A DNA stretch of 47,371 bases, taken from NCBI GenBank assembly GCA_015654595.1, contig JAATGQ010000102.1, positions 1 through 47,371 on the forward strand, in the 5' to 3' direction. Source of the stretch: Chitinophagales bacterium. GTDB lineage: Bacteria; Bacteroidota; Bacteroidia; Chitinophagales; Chitinophagaceae. The notes beneath the pieces were generated by a model that saw only the letters and a program-made list of their open reading frames with translations, ran no database searches and had not been told where the DNA came from. A program made the position numbers and the translations under genes. Shown here one piece after another: positions 25,270 through 33,794 of this stretch (position 1 is its first letter; each line of letters opens with the position of its first letter).

Positions 25270-27243
25270 ATGAAATCACTTGGTATGGTGACCTGGCTGC
25301 TGCTTGTCTTGTCTGCGGCGCCAGGTCTGGTTTGGGCTCAATCAAAAGAGATCAGCCGGTTACGCTCCAGTCTGGGAGATACCGGAGACGGAGGCTCGCA
25401 TGCCTCGGATACCGCCTATATCGATCTGCTCAACAGACTTTCTCATGCTTTTTACGGGATCAACTCGGACAGCGCTTTTTATTATGGGCATCGGGCGCAG
25501 CAGGCCGCGCAGTTGAAAGGCTATCGCAGGGGAGAAGCGGAAAGCTGGCGTATACTGGGGAATACCTACGAAATGGTGGGTGATTACGTCAGCATGTTGT
25601 CCTGTTATCATCATTCGCACGAAATTGCAGAACAGATCGGCGACAGTTTACTGATCGCCAAGGTCAACGTCAATATCGCGTTGTTTTATAAACAGGAAGG
25701 CGACTATGAGCAAGCCAAACAGCTGATGGAAAAGGTCAACGCCACCATCAGGCAGATCGGGGATTCAACCCAGCTCGCATTTATTCTCTCGCATCTTTCG
25801 GACCTTGCTTTTCACAGCCGGCAGTATACGCAGGCGCTGCAGTATGCCCGTCAGGCTTATGCCCAGGCCCGGGCTTTAAAGGACGAGTCGGCTGCTGCTA
25901 ATTACTGCAACGAGATCGGTAAGGTATTGGCGGCATTGGGAAGATACTCCGAAGCGCTGGATTGTCATCTGCAGTCGCTGGCCTATTACAGGGAAGCCAA
26001 CGACAGGCTGGGTATGACGACGACCACCAACCGGCTGGCACAGGTCTACTTGTTGTTAAAGGATTACCCGCGTGCGGTCGCTTACGCGCAGGAATCTTTT
26101 TCCTCTGCTGCCAAAATGCGCAGGAAGCCCGAACTGGAAGGATCGGCCCGTGTACTGGCCGATATCTATGAAGCAAAAGGAGATGACCGCAATGCCTTGA
26201 AATACTATAAGGTTTACAAAGCCTATTCTGACAGCCTGGACAATGATATCAGCCACAAACAGCTGCTGGCGCTTTCTGCGGGCAATGATTATGAAAAACA
26301 GAAGCTCAGTCTGCGGGAAGAAGAGGCCCGGAAAGAAGTCTTGTATCTGCGCAGGCTTCGCAAGCAATCGCTGCAAATATCCATTACTATCTTTGTAATT
26401 GTCGTGTTGAGCCTTATAGCCTTTATCCTGCTTCGCAGCCGTCGGTTCATCCGCAGGACCAACCAGCTGCTAAGAGAAAAGAACGGGAAGATCGAACAGC
26501 AGAAAGAGGAATTGGAGCACCAGGCTGTGCAGTTGTTACTGAACAATCAGCAAAAGGATAAACTCTTTTCGATCATTGCTCATGATCTGCGGGGACCATT
26601 GAACTCATTGAAGGTAATGATGGATTTTCTAAAGGAAAAGCGACTTTCCGAAGAAGAGCTCAGCGGCATGCTGAAAGAGATCAGAAGGAACGTCGACTAC
26701 TCATCGGAGATGGTGACCAATCTGCTGTATTGGGCAAGCAGCCAGCTGCATGGGTTGGTCGTGATGCCGGTCTCTCTGCCCTTGAAGCCAATGGCTGCAG
26801 AGATCTTCGGGCTGTTCGTGCAGCAGGCGCAGGAAAAGGGTGTACGGCTGCAGTCGCTGCTTTCCGATGAACTGGAAGGCTATGGTGATAAAGATATGAT
26901 CGAAATAGTTCTTCGTAACCTGATCAGCAATGCGATAAAATTCTGCCGTGATGGAGATGCTGTAACAATAAGCGCCGAAGTTTGCGATTCTGAAATAGAA
27001 GTATGTATAGCGGATACCGGTATTGGAATGAAAGAGGACATGCTGGAAAAGATCATCCGGAAAGAAAGTTTTACCAGCTATGGCACCGCGAAAGAAAAAG
27101 GAACCGGCCTTGGCCTTTTGCTCTGTCGGGAATTTACAGAAATGAACAAAGGCCGGTTTTGGGTCGAAAGTCAATGGGGAAATGGCAGCCGTAGTTACTT
27201 CACCATTCCGCTGGCTCCTAACTCTTCTTCGATCAGGTTGTGA
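25270..27243 (+). CDS. TPR-containing sensor histidine kinase
   Basis: A hybrid-free sensor kinase of 657 residues. A signal peptide (MKSLGMVTWLLLVLSAAPG) leads to a periplasmic block of tetratricopeptide-like helical repeats (about 40-345; for example DYEQAKQLMEKVNAT, RYSEALDCHLQSLAYYREAN). A membrane helix (ISITIFVIVVLSLIAFILL, about 369-388) follows, then a coiled coil. HisKA has His438 in SIIAHDLRGPLNSL. HATPase has EIVLRNLISNAIKF, IADTGIGM and GTGLGLLLC. All catalytic boxes are present. No response regulator is encoded nearby, so it is an orphan. ATG 25270 is chosen over TTG 25243 because it starts the signal peptide. Confidence 0.93.
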   Translation: MKSLGMVTWLLLVLSAAPGLVWAQSKEISRLRSSLGDTGDGGSHASDTAYIDLLNRLSHAFYGINSDSAFYYGHRAQQAAQLKGYRRGEAESWRILGNTYEMVGDYVSMLSCYHHSHEIAEQIGDSLLIAKVNVNIALFYKQEGDYEQAKQLMEKVNATIRQIGDSTQLAFILSHLSDLAFHSRQYTQALQYARQAYAQARALKDESAAANYCNEIGKVLAALGRYSEALDCHLQSLAYYREANDRLGMTTTTNRLAQVYLLLKDYPRAVAYAQESFSSAAKMRRKPELEGSARVLADIYEAKGDDRNALKYYKVYKAYSDSLDNDISHKQLLALSAGNDYEKQKLSLREEEARKEVLYLRRLRKQSLQISITIFVIVVLSLIAFILLRSRRFIRRTNQLLREKNGKIEQQKEELEHQAVQLLLNNQQKDKLFSIIAHDLRGPLNSLKVMMDFLKEKRLSEEELSGMLKEIRRNVDYSSEMVTNLLYWASSQLHGLVVMPVSLPLKPMAAEIFGLFVQQAQEKGVRLQSLLSDELEGYGDKDMIEIVLRNLISNAIKFCRDGDAVTISAEVCDSEIEVCIADTGIGMKEDMLEKIIRKESFTSYGTAKEKGTGLGLLLCREFTEMNKGRFWVESQWGNGSRSYFTIPLAPNSSSIRL

Positions 27244-27476
27244 AAAACAGATTCGTTTTCCCAGATCCAGGCCGGCAGCTGCTGCTTGATGATCTTCCAC
27301 ACCCCATCTTCACGCTGCATTCTCAAAACGATCCGGTTGCCACGGTCATCGCTCACATCAACAGTAAATAATCCTTCCTGCAAGCCATTCGACTTGCGGA
27401 AGTTGAATTCTCTCAAACGGCCGTCGGCCTTCACCAGCTTGGTAAATTGAATATTCCGGATAAATTGTATTTGCAT
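27195..27476 (-). CDS. Conserved-looking hypothetical protein, overlapping the kinase end
   Basis: A 93-residue soluble protein with no match that I recognise. It has alternating beta segments (RNIQFTKLVKADGRLREFNF, LFTVDVSDDRGNRIVLRMQR) and a final amphipathic helix (NLIEEELGASG). The composition is that of a real, charged globular protein, and the AT-rich start context (AATTGTATTTGCATAAGG, opposite strand) is typical. It is convergent with the histidine kinase and overlaps its last 49 bases. Its start region adjoins a 250-base AT-rich gap (27477-27726) with no other gene. Confidence 0.65.
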   Translation of the reverse strand: MQIQFIRNIQFTKLVKADGRLREFNFRKSNGLQEGLFTVDVSDDRGNRIVLRMQREDGVWKIIKQQLPAWIWENESVFHNLIEEELGASGMVK

Positions 27477-27726
27477 AAGGATCCCGTTGAAATTTGTTTT
27501 AACAATTCTCGTGCTACAGGCTAAGAGGGTTTCCTAAAGAATAGTGAATTTTTTACGCAGGGAATAGGCAGATGATTACAAAAATAATGAAATTTGATGG
27601 CCCCGGAAGTCCAAATGATAACTATTTGTCCCCATTATGGAAGAATTCCATTGTATCTTTTATAGTCCAGGGATTGCTCTTTTGGGATAAAATGATCCGG
27701 GAGGACAAAAATTAAAGACTCGACAG

Positions 27727-29019
27727 ATGAATAAAGAGATTATTATTATCGGGGCTGGCGCATCGGGTTTGACGGCGGCTCGCCGGCTTTCGGCCGCAGG
27801 TTATCGGGTTTTGGTATTGGAAGCCGCCGCCGTGGCGGGCGGACGGATGCGCAATACGGACAATGTGTTTTCCTTCCCCGTGGAAGCCGGGGCCGAGTTT
27901 GTGCATGGAGACCTGCCTTATAGCCTGGAGCTTGCCAAAGAAGCCGGCGTTCGGCTGGTACCTCTTGCTTCTTCGATGGTCCGTTTGGCAAAGGGAGAAG
28001 GAATAAAACAGCGGGGAGGTAGTTCCTTTCTTTCGACGGAATGGGATGAATTGATGGACGCCATGGAAAAGTTGGAAGTCGACGTCCCGATGGCCGATTT
28101 TATGGCGGAGCACTTTAGCGGTGAACGGTATGAGGGCCTGCGGGTGTCCGTACGCCGTTTTGGTGAGGGCTACGACCTCGCCGACTTACAGCGGGTTTCT
28201 ACAAAGGCGCTTTATGCTGAATGGGCAAGGGAGGGCGAAGACGAGGAATACCGGCCGGAGGGAGGGTATCGACCGCTGATCGACTTTCTGATCGGCGAGA
28301 TCCACCGGCATGGAGGAGAGGTGCTGTTGTCCTGTCCGGTGGCTGGCGTCGTCTGGCGGGCGGGGAGAGTCGATGTTACGGTGGCTGACGGCCGGGTTTT
28401 CACGGCTGCTCAGCTGCTGACCACGGTTTCGCTGGGCATATTGCAGCAGGAGCCTATGCCGATCCGGTTTTCGCCGGATATACCCGATCATTTGCAGGCT
28501 GCCCGTCAATTGGGATATGGGTCGGTGATCAAGATCCTTCTGGAGTGGAAGGAACGCTTTTGGGCAGAGGAGGAATACAAGGGAAAAACGCTTTTTATCA
28601 TATCGGAGGAAGCCGTTCCTACCTGGTGGACACAGAACAGCGAAGTTCCTTTGCTGACAGGATGGCTCGCAGGAGAAAAGATGCAGGACTTTCAGAAGCT
28701 GGGGGCCGAAGAACAGCTGGAAAGCTGCCTGCGGTCGCTCGCGTCGATCTTTTCGGTAAAGATGGAGCTTCTGCATGCCCAGTTAAAGCAAGTACAGATC
28801 CTGGATTGGGAGAAGGACCCTTATGTAAGGGGCGGCTATAGTTATGAAGTCGTCGATGCGAATAGCTATCGCGAGCGGCTGTCACAGCCGGTGGAAAGAA
28901 CGTTATTTTTTGCGGGAGAAGCCCTGTATGCCGGTATTGCGCCCGGAACAGTGGAGGCGGCGTTTGAGAGCGGCTGGAAAGCGGCTGAGGAAATAAAAGC
29001 GGCAGCCTCCGGTGAATAA
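27727..29019 (+). CDS. FAD-dependent amine oxidase family protein
   Basis: A flavin monoamine oxidase-like enzyme, 430 residues, with no signal peptide. The dinucleotide-binding motif IIIGAGASGLTAARRLSAAG (6-25) is followed by VLVLEAAAVAGGRMRN, the classic GG-R motif. The C-terminal FAD motif is FFAGEALYAGIAPGTVEAAF. The substrate is unknown: polyamines and aromatic amines are possible. GAEFVHGD and LTTVSLGILQ are typical of polyamine-oxidase-like members. It is monocistronic and convergent with the DUF2383 gene. Confidence 0.88.
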   Translation: MNKEIIIIGAGASGLTAARRLSAAGYRVLVLEAAAVAGGRMRNTDNVFSFPVEAGAEFVHGDLPYSLELAKEAGVRLVPLASSMVRLAKGEGIKQRGGSSFLSTEWDELMDAMEKLEVDVPMADFMAEHFSGERYEGLRVSVRRFGEGYDLADLQRVSTKALYAEWAREGEDEEYRPEGGYRPLIDFLIGEIHRHGGEVLLSCPVAGVVWRAGRVDVTVADGRVFTAAQLLTTVSLGILQQEPMPIRFSPDIPDHLQAARQLGYGSVIKILLEWKERFWAEEEYKGKTLFIISEEAVPTWWTQNSEVPLLTGWLAGEKMQDFQKLGAEEQLESCLRSLASIFSVKMELLHAQLKQVQILDWEKDPYVRGGYSYEVVDANSYRERLSQPVERTLFFAGEALYAGIAPGTVEAAFESGWKAAEEIKAAASGE

Positions 29020-29047
29020 GTAAGCCGCCGCTTTTATCTATTAAGCA
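28993..29047. terminator. Shared terminator over two convergent stop codons
   Basis: ATAAAAGCGGC (28993-29003) pairs with GCCGCTTTTAT (29037-29047) over a 33-base loop. The stem and loop contain the amine oxidase stop (29017-29019) and the stop of the convergent DUF2383 gene (29041). The long loop makes it a weak terminator. Confidence 0.5.
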
Positions 29048-29493
29048 TACTGATCGCGAAGCGACTTGATCTCTTCGTGTGAAGCCAGCAGTGATTCCTG
29101 TTGTTGGATCAGCAGGTCGCGGATATAAGCGGGCAGCTCGTGTTCCAGTGCAGAGCGATAGGCATTCTTTGCGGCGTCCTCTCCTCTTTCGCAGTTGGAC
29201 AGGATCGTGTGCCGGTCGTGACCGCCGAAAAGAGCTTTGACGTCCATCCATGCCCGATAGATCTTGCCGCTGGCCGTTGTGCCTTTCTCTGCATCTGCTC
29301 CCAGCGCCTGAACTTCTGTTGCCAGAGCGATCTTGATCCGGTGACTTTCTGCGATCATGGTCGCAAACAGCACTTTCAGATCATCGTCTTCCTGCTTTGT
29401 TTCCTTGATGGCTCTTTCGTAGCCTACGATACGATCGTTGTTTATTTGTATAAGATCGTTCAATACTTCGATTGTCTCTGTTGTGTTTTGCAT
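29041..29493 (-). CDS. DUF2383 four-helix-bundle stress protein
   Basis: A protein of 150 residues starting MQNTTETIEVLNDLIQINND. It is an all-helical domain typical of DUF2383 / PA2169-like ferritin-fold proteins: a first helix LNDLIQINNDRIVGYERAIK, then HRIKIALATEVQALG, YRAWMDVKALFGGHDRH and an ILSNCERGEDAAKNAYRSAL helix with Glu/Asp residues. Its role is unknown; such proteins are commonly stress-induced. ATG 29493 is preferred because upstream in-frame residues (to 29604) look like untranslated leader. It is the last gene of the cbpA-cbpM-TerB-like set, 107 bases after the TerB-like gene. Confidence 0.82.
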   Translation of the reverse strand: MQNTTETIEVLNDLIQINNDRIVGYERAIKETKQEDDDLKVLFATMIAESHRIKIALATEVQALGADAEKGTTASGKIYRAWMDVKALFGGHDRHTILSNCERGEDAAKNAYRSALEHELPAYIRDLLIQQQESLLASHEEIKSLRDQYA

Positions 29494-29600
29494 AACGAGG
29501 GTTTTTAGACTTATTCTGGTAATATCATGCCATGGGCATAATGAGATGGAATTGTGCCGCTGCCGGCTGGGACCGGGCGGGGAAAAGGGCAATATATTCC

Positions 29601-30026
29601 TCAAAAGATCTTTTGCCCTTCGACCACTTTTCGCTGCGCGATAAGCCGGTTCACGGTCAGCGCTTCTACTGCGCCGATCTCGAGTTCTTCGGCTATCTTG
29701 ACGAGCAGCGCTTCTTCCCTTGCATCAAGGGTGGGGTCGTCGAGACACAGCTCGACACAATAAGAATAAAGAGCGAGTTCGTTGACCGGTTTGATCAGCT
29801 GGAGCAGGTAGCGGATATAGGCCTGTTCGTCGGCTATTTCCGGTTTATAGGAACGATAATGGACGAGTTCATCCTTGATGCTTACCTGTGTATTTAAATT
29901 GAGGGCAACGAGTTTGGCGGAAAGGTCATCCATTTCCCGTTTGCTGAACTGCTCGTCCTCGAGGCAGCAATGAAAAAACAAATGGCAAAGCGCCTGGTCC
30001 TGGGTTGTTACGATAGAAGTGTACAT
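29601..30026 (-). CDS. TerB-like helical protein
   Basis: A 141-residue all-helical protein. The segment VELCLDDPTLDAREEALLVK, followed by AEELEIG and ALTVNRL, resembles the TerB family metal-binding signature (D-x-x-x-D-x-R-E-E). The earlier helix carries CHLFFHCCLEDEQFSKREMD. TerB proteins bind divalent metals and occur in stress operons, but the fit is by pattern only. It starts 2 bases after a 9-bp hairpin that lies between it and cbpM, an arrangement that may tune its translation. Confidence 0.65.
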   Translation of the reverse strand: MYTSIVTTQDQALCHLFFHCCLEDEQFSKREMDDLSAKLVALNLNTQVSIKDELVHYRSYKPEIADEQAYIRYLLQLIKPVNELALYSYCVELCLDDPTLDAREEALLVKIAEELEIGAVEALTVNRLIAQRKVVEGQKIF

Positions 30027-30028
30027 CA

Positions 30029-30056
30029 GTTGAATGTTTCTGGCGAGACATTCAAC
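30029..30056 (-). promoter_or_regulatory. Hairpin between cbpM and the TerB-like gene
   Basis: GTTGAATGT / ACATTCAAC, a 9-bp perfect inverted repeat with a 10-base loop, starts 2 bases after the cbpM stop and ends 2 bases before the next ATG. The RNA stem would cover the initiation region of the downstream gene. No T-run follows, so it is not an intrinsic terminator. Confidence 0.65.
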
Positions 30057-30058
30057 TC

Positions 30059-30385
30059 TTATGCCATCTCGCCTGGCTCGACCGGGCCTCCGGCCAAGCG
30101 CTTATAGTGGGCCAGTTGATTCTTCAGGATACGGTTCTCTTCCTTCAGTTCTTCGACGCGGCCGAGCATGTGGGAAAGCGCCTCAATTCCCTCTGTATTG
30201 ATCGACAGTTCATAGTGCCAGCGGACAAATCTTTCCACTGCAGATAGTTCACCGGCGTCGAGGAAAAAGGCGCCATCCCGGATAGTCATCGAGATCAGGC
30301 CCGAGTCATGCAGGGTCTGGATAAAGGAGAGCTGTATATGATGAAAAGTGGCGAATTCTCCGGCTGATATCAGTTCTTCTGGCAT
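30059..30385 (-). CDS. cbpM: Chaperone modulator CbpM
   Basis: A MerR-like small regulator that binds and inhibits the DnaJ homologue CbpA. The 108-residue protein has a winged-helix N-terminus (ISAGEFATFHHIQLSFIQTL, then GLISMTIRDGAFFLDAGELS), a helical middle (ERFVRWHYELSINTEGIEAL) and a C-terminal coiled coil (LGRVEELKEENRILKNQLAH). This order is diagnostic of CbpM. It lies 47 bases after cbpA and clearly forms the usual cbpA-cbpM pair. Confidence 0.92.
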   Translation of the reverse strand: MPEELISAGEFATFHHIQLSFIQTLHDSGLISMTIRDGAFFLDAGELSAVERFVRWHYELSINTEGIEALSHMLGRVEELKEENRILKNQLAHYKRLAGGPVEPGEMA

Positions 30386-30432
30386 ATCGTTAATTTTTTG
30401 TCGATCAATAATTTTTTGGGCGGCAGACCGGC

Positions 30433-31395
30433 CTATGCTTCGGGTCTTAGCTTTTGCAATTCCCGGAACAGTTCCTTTTCTTTTTCGGTAAGATTCGAAG
30501 GCAGTTTGATCTCGAGGGTGACGTAGAGATCGCCGTGCTGCCCTTCCTTCTTATAGACCGGGAACCCTTTGCCTTTCAACCTCATCGCAGTTCCGTTAGC
30601 TGTTTCCGCTTTTATTTTCAGCTTGACCTTGCCGGTCAGCGTCTCAACCGTCAATTCACCTCCGAGCATGGCCGTATAAAGATCGACGGGGACTTTCATG
30701 TGCAGGTCATTGCCTTCTCTTGTCCAGCGCGGGTCCTCGGTGATCGAGAACGTGATATAGAGATCTCCGTCCGGGCCGCCGTTGGCGCCGGGTGCACCGT
30801 GTCCTTTTAGCTTGATCACCTGGCCGTTCTCGACACCCGCGGGGATGGTGATACGGATATTCTTGCCGTTGACCGTCAATACCCGTTGGTGCGTGGTGGC
30901 TGCGTCTTCCAGGCTGATCTGTAGCTCGGCCTGGTAATCCTGTCCGCGGAATGCGCCGCGGGCGCCGCCGCTGCGACTGGAGCCGCGGCCGAACAGCGAT
31001 TCGAAGAAGTCCGAGAACTCGCCGCTGTCGTCACCCTGGAAGCTGCCGCCAAAGCCGCGTGAGCCGCCTCCGAACGCGCCGCTAAAATCGCCCCCTCCAA
31101 AGCCTCCGGGGCCGCCTGAGGCACGGCCTCTTGCCCCGGATTCCTGCTGCGCCTTTTCAAAGGCTTCGGCATGCTGCCAGTCTTTGCCGTACTGGTCGTA
31201 CTTTTTCCGTTTATCCGGGTCACTCAGGACCTCGTTGGCCTCGTTTATCTGTTGAAATCTCTTATTGGCTTCCTTATCATTCGGATTGAGATCAGGGTGG
31301 TGTTTCCGGGCCAGTTTACGATAGGCGGCCCGGATCTCGTCCTGCGTTGCCGTCTTGCTGACGCCTAATACTTTATAATAATCGATGAACTCCAT
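30433..31395 (-). CDS. cbpA: DnaJ-like co-chaperone CbpA
   Basis: Curved-DNA-binding protein and DnaK co-chaperone, about 320 residues from ATG 31395 ([20 protein letters not shown]). The J domain has the HPD motif in [20 protein letters not shown] Gly/Phe-rich region (about 85-145, for example [18 protein letters not shown]) follows, then the two substrate-binding C-terminal domains ([35 protein letters not shown]). The zinc finger of DnaJ is absent, as expected for CbpA. It heads the cluster with cbpM, the TerB-like gene and DUF2383, all likely stress-related. Confidence 0.94.
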   Translation of the reverse strand: MEFIDYYKVLGVSKTATQDEIRAAYRKLARKHHPDLNPNDKEANKRFQQINEANEVLSDPDKRKKYDQYGKDWQHAEAFEKAQQESGARGRASGGPGGFGGGDFSGAFGGGSRGFGGSFQGDDSGEFSDFFESLFGRGSSRSGGARGAFRGQDYQAELQISLEDAATTHQRVLTVNGKNIRITIPAGVENGQVIKLKGHGAPGANGGPDGDLYITFSITEDPRWTREGNDLHMKVPVDLYTAMLGGELTVETLTGKVKLKIKAETANGTAMRLKGKGFPVYKKEGQHGDLYVTLEIKLPSNLTEKEKELFRELQKLRPEA

Positions 31396-31468
31396 TTTTA
31401 TCCCCTTTTTTTGCAAATTTAAGTTTTGGCTGGCATAATTTTTTTAGCGGTACCTAAAATTATACATT

Positions 31469-31705
31469 ATGAAAAGGCCCGGTATGTATATGCTTATGCT
31501 GTTTGGGTTGATCATAGCGGCGTTTGCTTTGATCAAATGTAACAACTCCGGAGAAGCCAGTAATGTTCACATGCATTCTGATTCTACCTCTCCGGTAGGA
31601 CCCGCCCCCGATAATAACAGCGCGAATAATCCCTCGCTCGCGGATACGAATTTCGAAAAGGACAGGACGCGTCCGATCACCGATACGATGAAAAAGTCGA
31701 AATAG
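31469..31705 (+). CDS. Small secreted or membrane-anchored hypothetical protein
   Basis: A 78-residue protein beginning MKRPGMYMLMLFGLIIAAFA with a hydrophobic segment up to about residue 22. IKCNNSGEAS follows; the Cys at 24 resembles a poor lipobox (LIKC). The rest is a hydrophilic Asn/Ser/Asp/Pro-rich tail (TSPVGPAPDNNSANNPSLAD). I do not recognise it. It stands alone, divergent from cbpA and convergent with the histidine kinase at 31802. It is plausibly a small lipoprotein, and its function is unknown. Confidence 0.5.
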   Translation: MKRPGMYMLMLFGLIIAAFALIKCNNSGEASNVHMHSDSTSPVGPAPDNNSANNPSLADTNFEKDRTRPITDTMKKSK

Positions 31706-31769
31706 ACAAACCTCCCCCATACTTACGGCATGCGTCAGGCACAGAAGTAAAGTGCCGTGCATGGCGTAC

Positions 31770-31813
31770 ACCGATCCGAGAGGAGGCGCACAGCGTAGCG
31801 CCTAGAGATCGGT
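31770..31813. repeat. Nested inverted repeat at the kinase stop codon
   Basis: The outer arms ACCGATC / GATCGGT (31770-31776, 31807-31813) enclose the inner arms AGGCGC / GCGCCT (31784-31789, 31798-31803). The structure overlaps the last codons and stop of the 31802 histidine kinase. It may end transcription from either side, but it has no T-run. Confidence 0.4.
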
Positions 31814-33409
31814 GCTGATCGTAAAATAGAACTGGCTGCCCAGCCCGGGTTTTGACTCCACCCAGATCTTCCCTTCATGCATTTCAACGATCTTTTTACA
31901 GTGGGCCAGTCCGATGCCCGAACCTTCATATTTGGTGCGGTTATGCAGCCGCTGGAAAATGATAAAGATCCTGTCGAGGAATTGCGGCTCGATCCCGATC
32001 CCGTTGTCTGCAACGGCAAAGACGCAGTGGTGTTCTTCCTGCTGCGCGCTTATCCAGATCTCGGGCTGGCGGTCGGGGTGATGGAATTTGATCGCGTTGG
32101 CGATCAGGTTCTGGAACAATAGCTTTAGCTCTGTGGGATAGACCTGGAGGATCGGCATCGGGCCGGCGGTGATGACCCCGTCGCTGTCGCGGATGCTTTT
32201 ACCAAGATCCGCCAAAACTTCTTCCAGTAAATGATTAATGTCGACGGGCTGTACTTCCCTTTCGCGTCCGATGCGGGAATAGTCAAGCAGATCCTTTATC
32301 AGCGTACGCATCCGAAAGGCCGCCTGGGACAGATAGGTCAGATATACTTTTCCGTTGCCGTCCAGCTTTGGCTGGTATTCTTTCTGTAACAGATCGACGA
32401 AGCCCGCGATGGTCCGCAGCGGCTCCTGCAGATCGTGTGAGGCGACATAGGCGAACTGCTCCAGCTCTTTGTTCTTGCTTTCCATTTCCGAGGTCCGCTG
32501 CCGCACCTTTTTTTCCAGCGAATTATTGACCTCTTTGTTTTCGCGTACCAGTCTTTCCAATTCTTCGGACATCGCATTGAAATTGCCGGCCAACACCCCG
32601 ATCTCATCTCTCGAGAAGATACGCGCCTTGCGGCTAAAGTCACCCTTGGCCGCCGTGTTGGTAGAAAGCAGGATCTCCTTTAACCCTTTTTGGATGCCGT
32701 TACTGACGGTAATAGCGAGTGTCAGACCCGTACATTCGACGGTCAGCGCGATGATGAACAACAGTTTCAGCACATTGCCTTCCAGCCAGCGGGAACCTTC
32801 GCCGAGCGCAAAGGAAAACTCGTCTTCCATCGGGGTGAGCCGGTCGTTCAACGGGTCGACCTGGTTGAGGATCGCGGTTACTTTTTCCTGGGAATAGGGA
32901 ACGGTATTGATCGCTTCGTGGAGCTGTTGCCCGATGGCTACGAAGCCGGTGATCACTTCGTCGGCCTGGGTCCAGGCGACAATGGCCCGATGGATATACA
33001 GGTTGGAATGAAACCTTCGGAATAACTTTATCATCCCGTCGATGTCGTCGGGGTGATTCCTGCCTTCCGCAAATCCTTCGCGAACGATATCGAGGTTGGG
33101 ATTGGGTTTGCTGAGTTCGATACGGGCCTTGTGATCCCCCAGGCTGACCTTCATAAAGCCCTCGAATTTTGCATAGCTGGCTTCATTGCGCGTACGGGCA
33201 TATTCCAGCAGCTGATAAAGCGCATCTTTTTGAGCTTTTGACCAGAGGCCTTCACCGCCGACATAGGCGCGGACGGATGACAGGGTGTTGATGGAGAAGA
33301 ACAGCGCCAATAGCTCGATGGCGATAAGCAGCGCCATGATACCGACCGTGAAGTAGAGCTTTTTAGCAATAGAGACGTCCTTAAACCATCTGAAAATGGA
33401 TCTTTTCAT
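31802..33409 (-). CDS. Membrane sensor histidine kinase (HAMP, HisKA, HATPase)
   Basis: A kinase of 535 residues. The first membrane helix (about 18-40, LYFTVGIMALLIAIELLALF) and a second (about 210-232, VLKLLFIIALTVECTGLTLA) flank a helical periplasmic sensor of about 170 residues. The HAMP-like segment (NTAAKGDFSRKARIFSRDEI) and a coiled coil lead to HisKA, with His325 in YVASHDLQEPLRTIAGFVDL. HATPase motifs follow: LFQNLIANAIKFHHP, VADNGIGI and GSGIGLAHCKKIVE. The phytochrome-like HDLQEPLR pattern is common in this phylum. No response regulator is adjacent, so the partner is unknown. Confidence 0.92.
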   Translation of the reverse strand: MKRSIFRWFKDVSIAKKLYFTVGIMALLIAIELLALFFSINTLSSVRAYVGGEGLWSKAQKDALYQLLEYARTRNEASYAKFEGFMKVSLGDHKARIELSKPNPNLDIVREGFAEGRNHPDDIDGMIKLFRRFHSNLYIHRAIVAWTQADEVITGFVAIGQQLHEAINTVPYSQEKVTAILNQVDPLNDRLTPMEDEFSFALGEGSRWLEGNVLKLLFIIALTVECTGLTLAITVSNGIQKGLKEILLSTNTAAKGDFSRKARIFSRDEIGVLAGNFNAMSEELERLVRENKEVNNSLEKKVRQRTSEMESKNKELEQFAYVASHDLQEPLRTIAGFVDLLQKEYQPKLDGNGKVYLTYLSQAAFRMRTLIKDLLDYSRIGREREVQPVDINHLLEEVLADLGKSIRDSDGVITAGPMPILQVYPTELKLLFQNLIANAIKFHHPDRQPEIWISAQQEEHHCVFAVADNGIGIEPQFLDRIFIIFQRLHNRTKYEGSGIGLAHCKKIVEMHEGKIWVESKPGLGSQFYFTISTDL

Positions 33410-33462
33410 AATTACAACAAGGTATTAACGGCAGGTCGGTCTATTGTGGTGGTACAAATTAG

Positions 33463-33500
33463 CAAAAAAAATTGCCCATCCAAAAAATATGGATGGGCAA
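33463..33500 (-). terminator. Terminator of the 33521 small-protein gene
   Basis: A 10-bp stem TTGCCCATCC / GGATGGGCAA (33472-33481, 33491-33500), followed on the minus strand by eight T-rich bases. It lies 20 bases after the small gene's stop, which supports that gene being transcribed. Confidence 0.85.
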
Positions 33501-33520
33501 GGGCATATTTTTAACCAGGA

Positions 33521-33706
33521 TTATTTTATATGCGCTGGTTTGGGGCTTTTACTGGTCAATACAAAAATTCCAAAGACAGTGGACGCAAAGGCTGCTATAT
33601 ACAGCAAATTGGAGAGATCATAAAAGGAGTGACGGAAGAGTGTATAACTGGTCATGCCGTTGACGACAACCATTGCAATCAAAACTAAGAATATAAGAAG
33701 TTTCAT
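33521..33706 (-). CDS. Small two-helix membrane protein
   Basis: A 61-residue protein with two hydrophobic helices: LLIFLVLIAMVVVNGMTSY (3-21) and LLYIAAFASTVFGIFVLTS (34-52). They are joined by LFRHSFYDLSN and end in a basic KSPKPAHIK tail. I do not recognise the family. The AT-rich start context (AGAAGTTTCATAACTT, opposite strand) and a well-placed terminator immediately downstream support it as a real gene. It is divergent from the hydroxyacid dehydrogenase. Confidence 0.65.
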   Translation of the reverse strand: MKLLIFLVLIAMVVVNGMTSYTLFRHSFYDLSNLLYIAAFASTVFGIFVLTSKSPKPAHIK

Positions 33707-33794
33707 AACTTGTCGATTTTAAAGGTTAATGTTGTTCTTTGTATAATAGACCCGGAACCGAAAGAAGAGTTTATTAAAGAAAGCTTAAAGTAAG

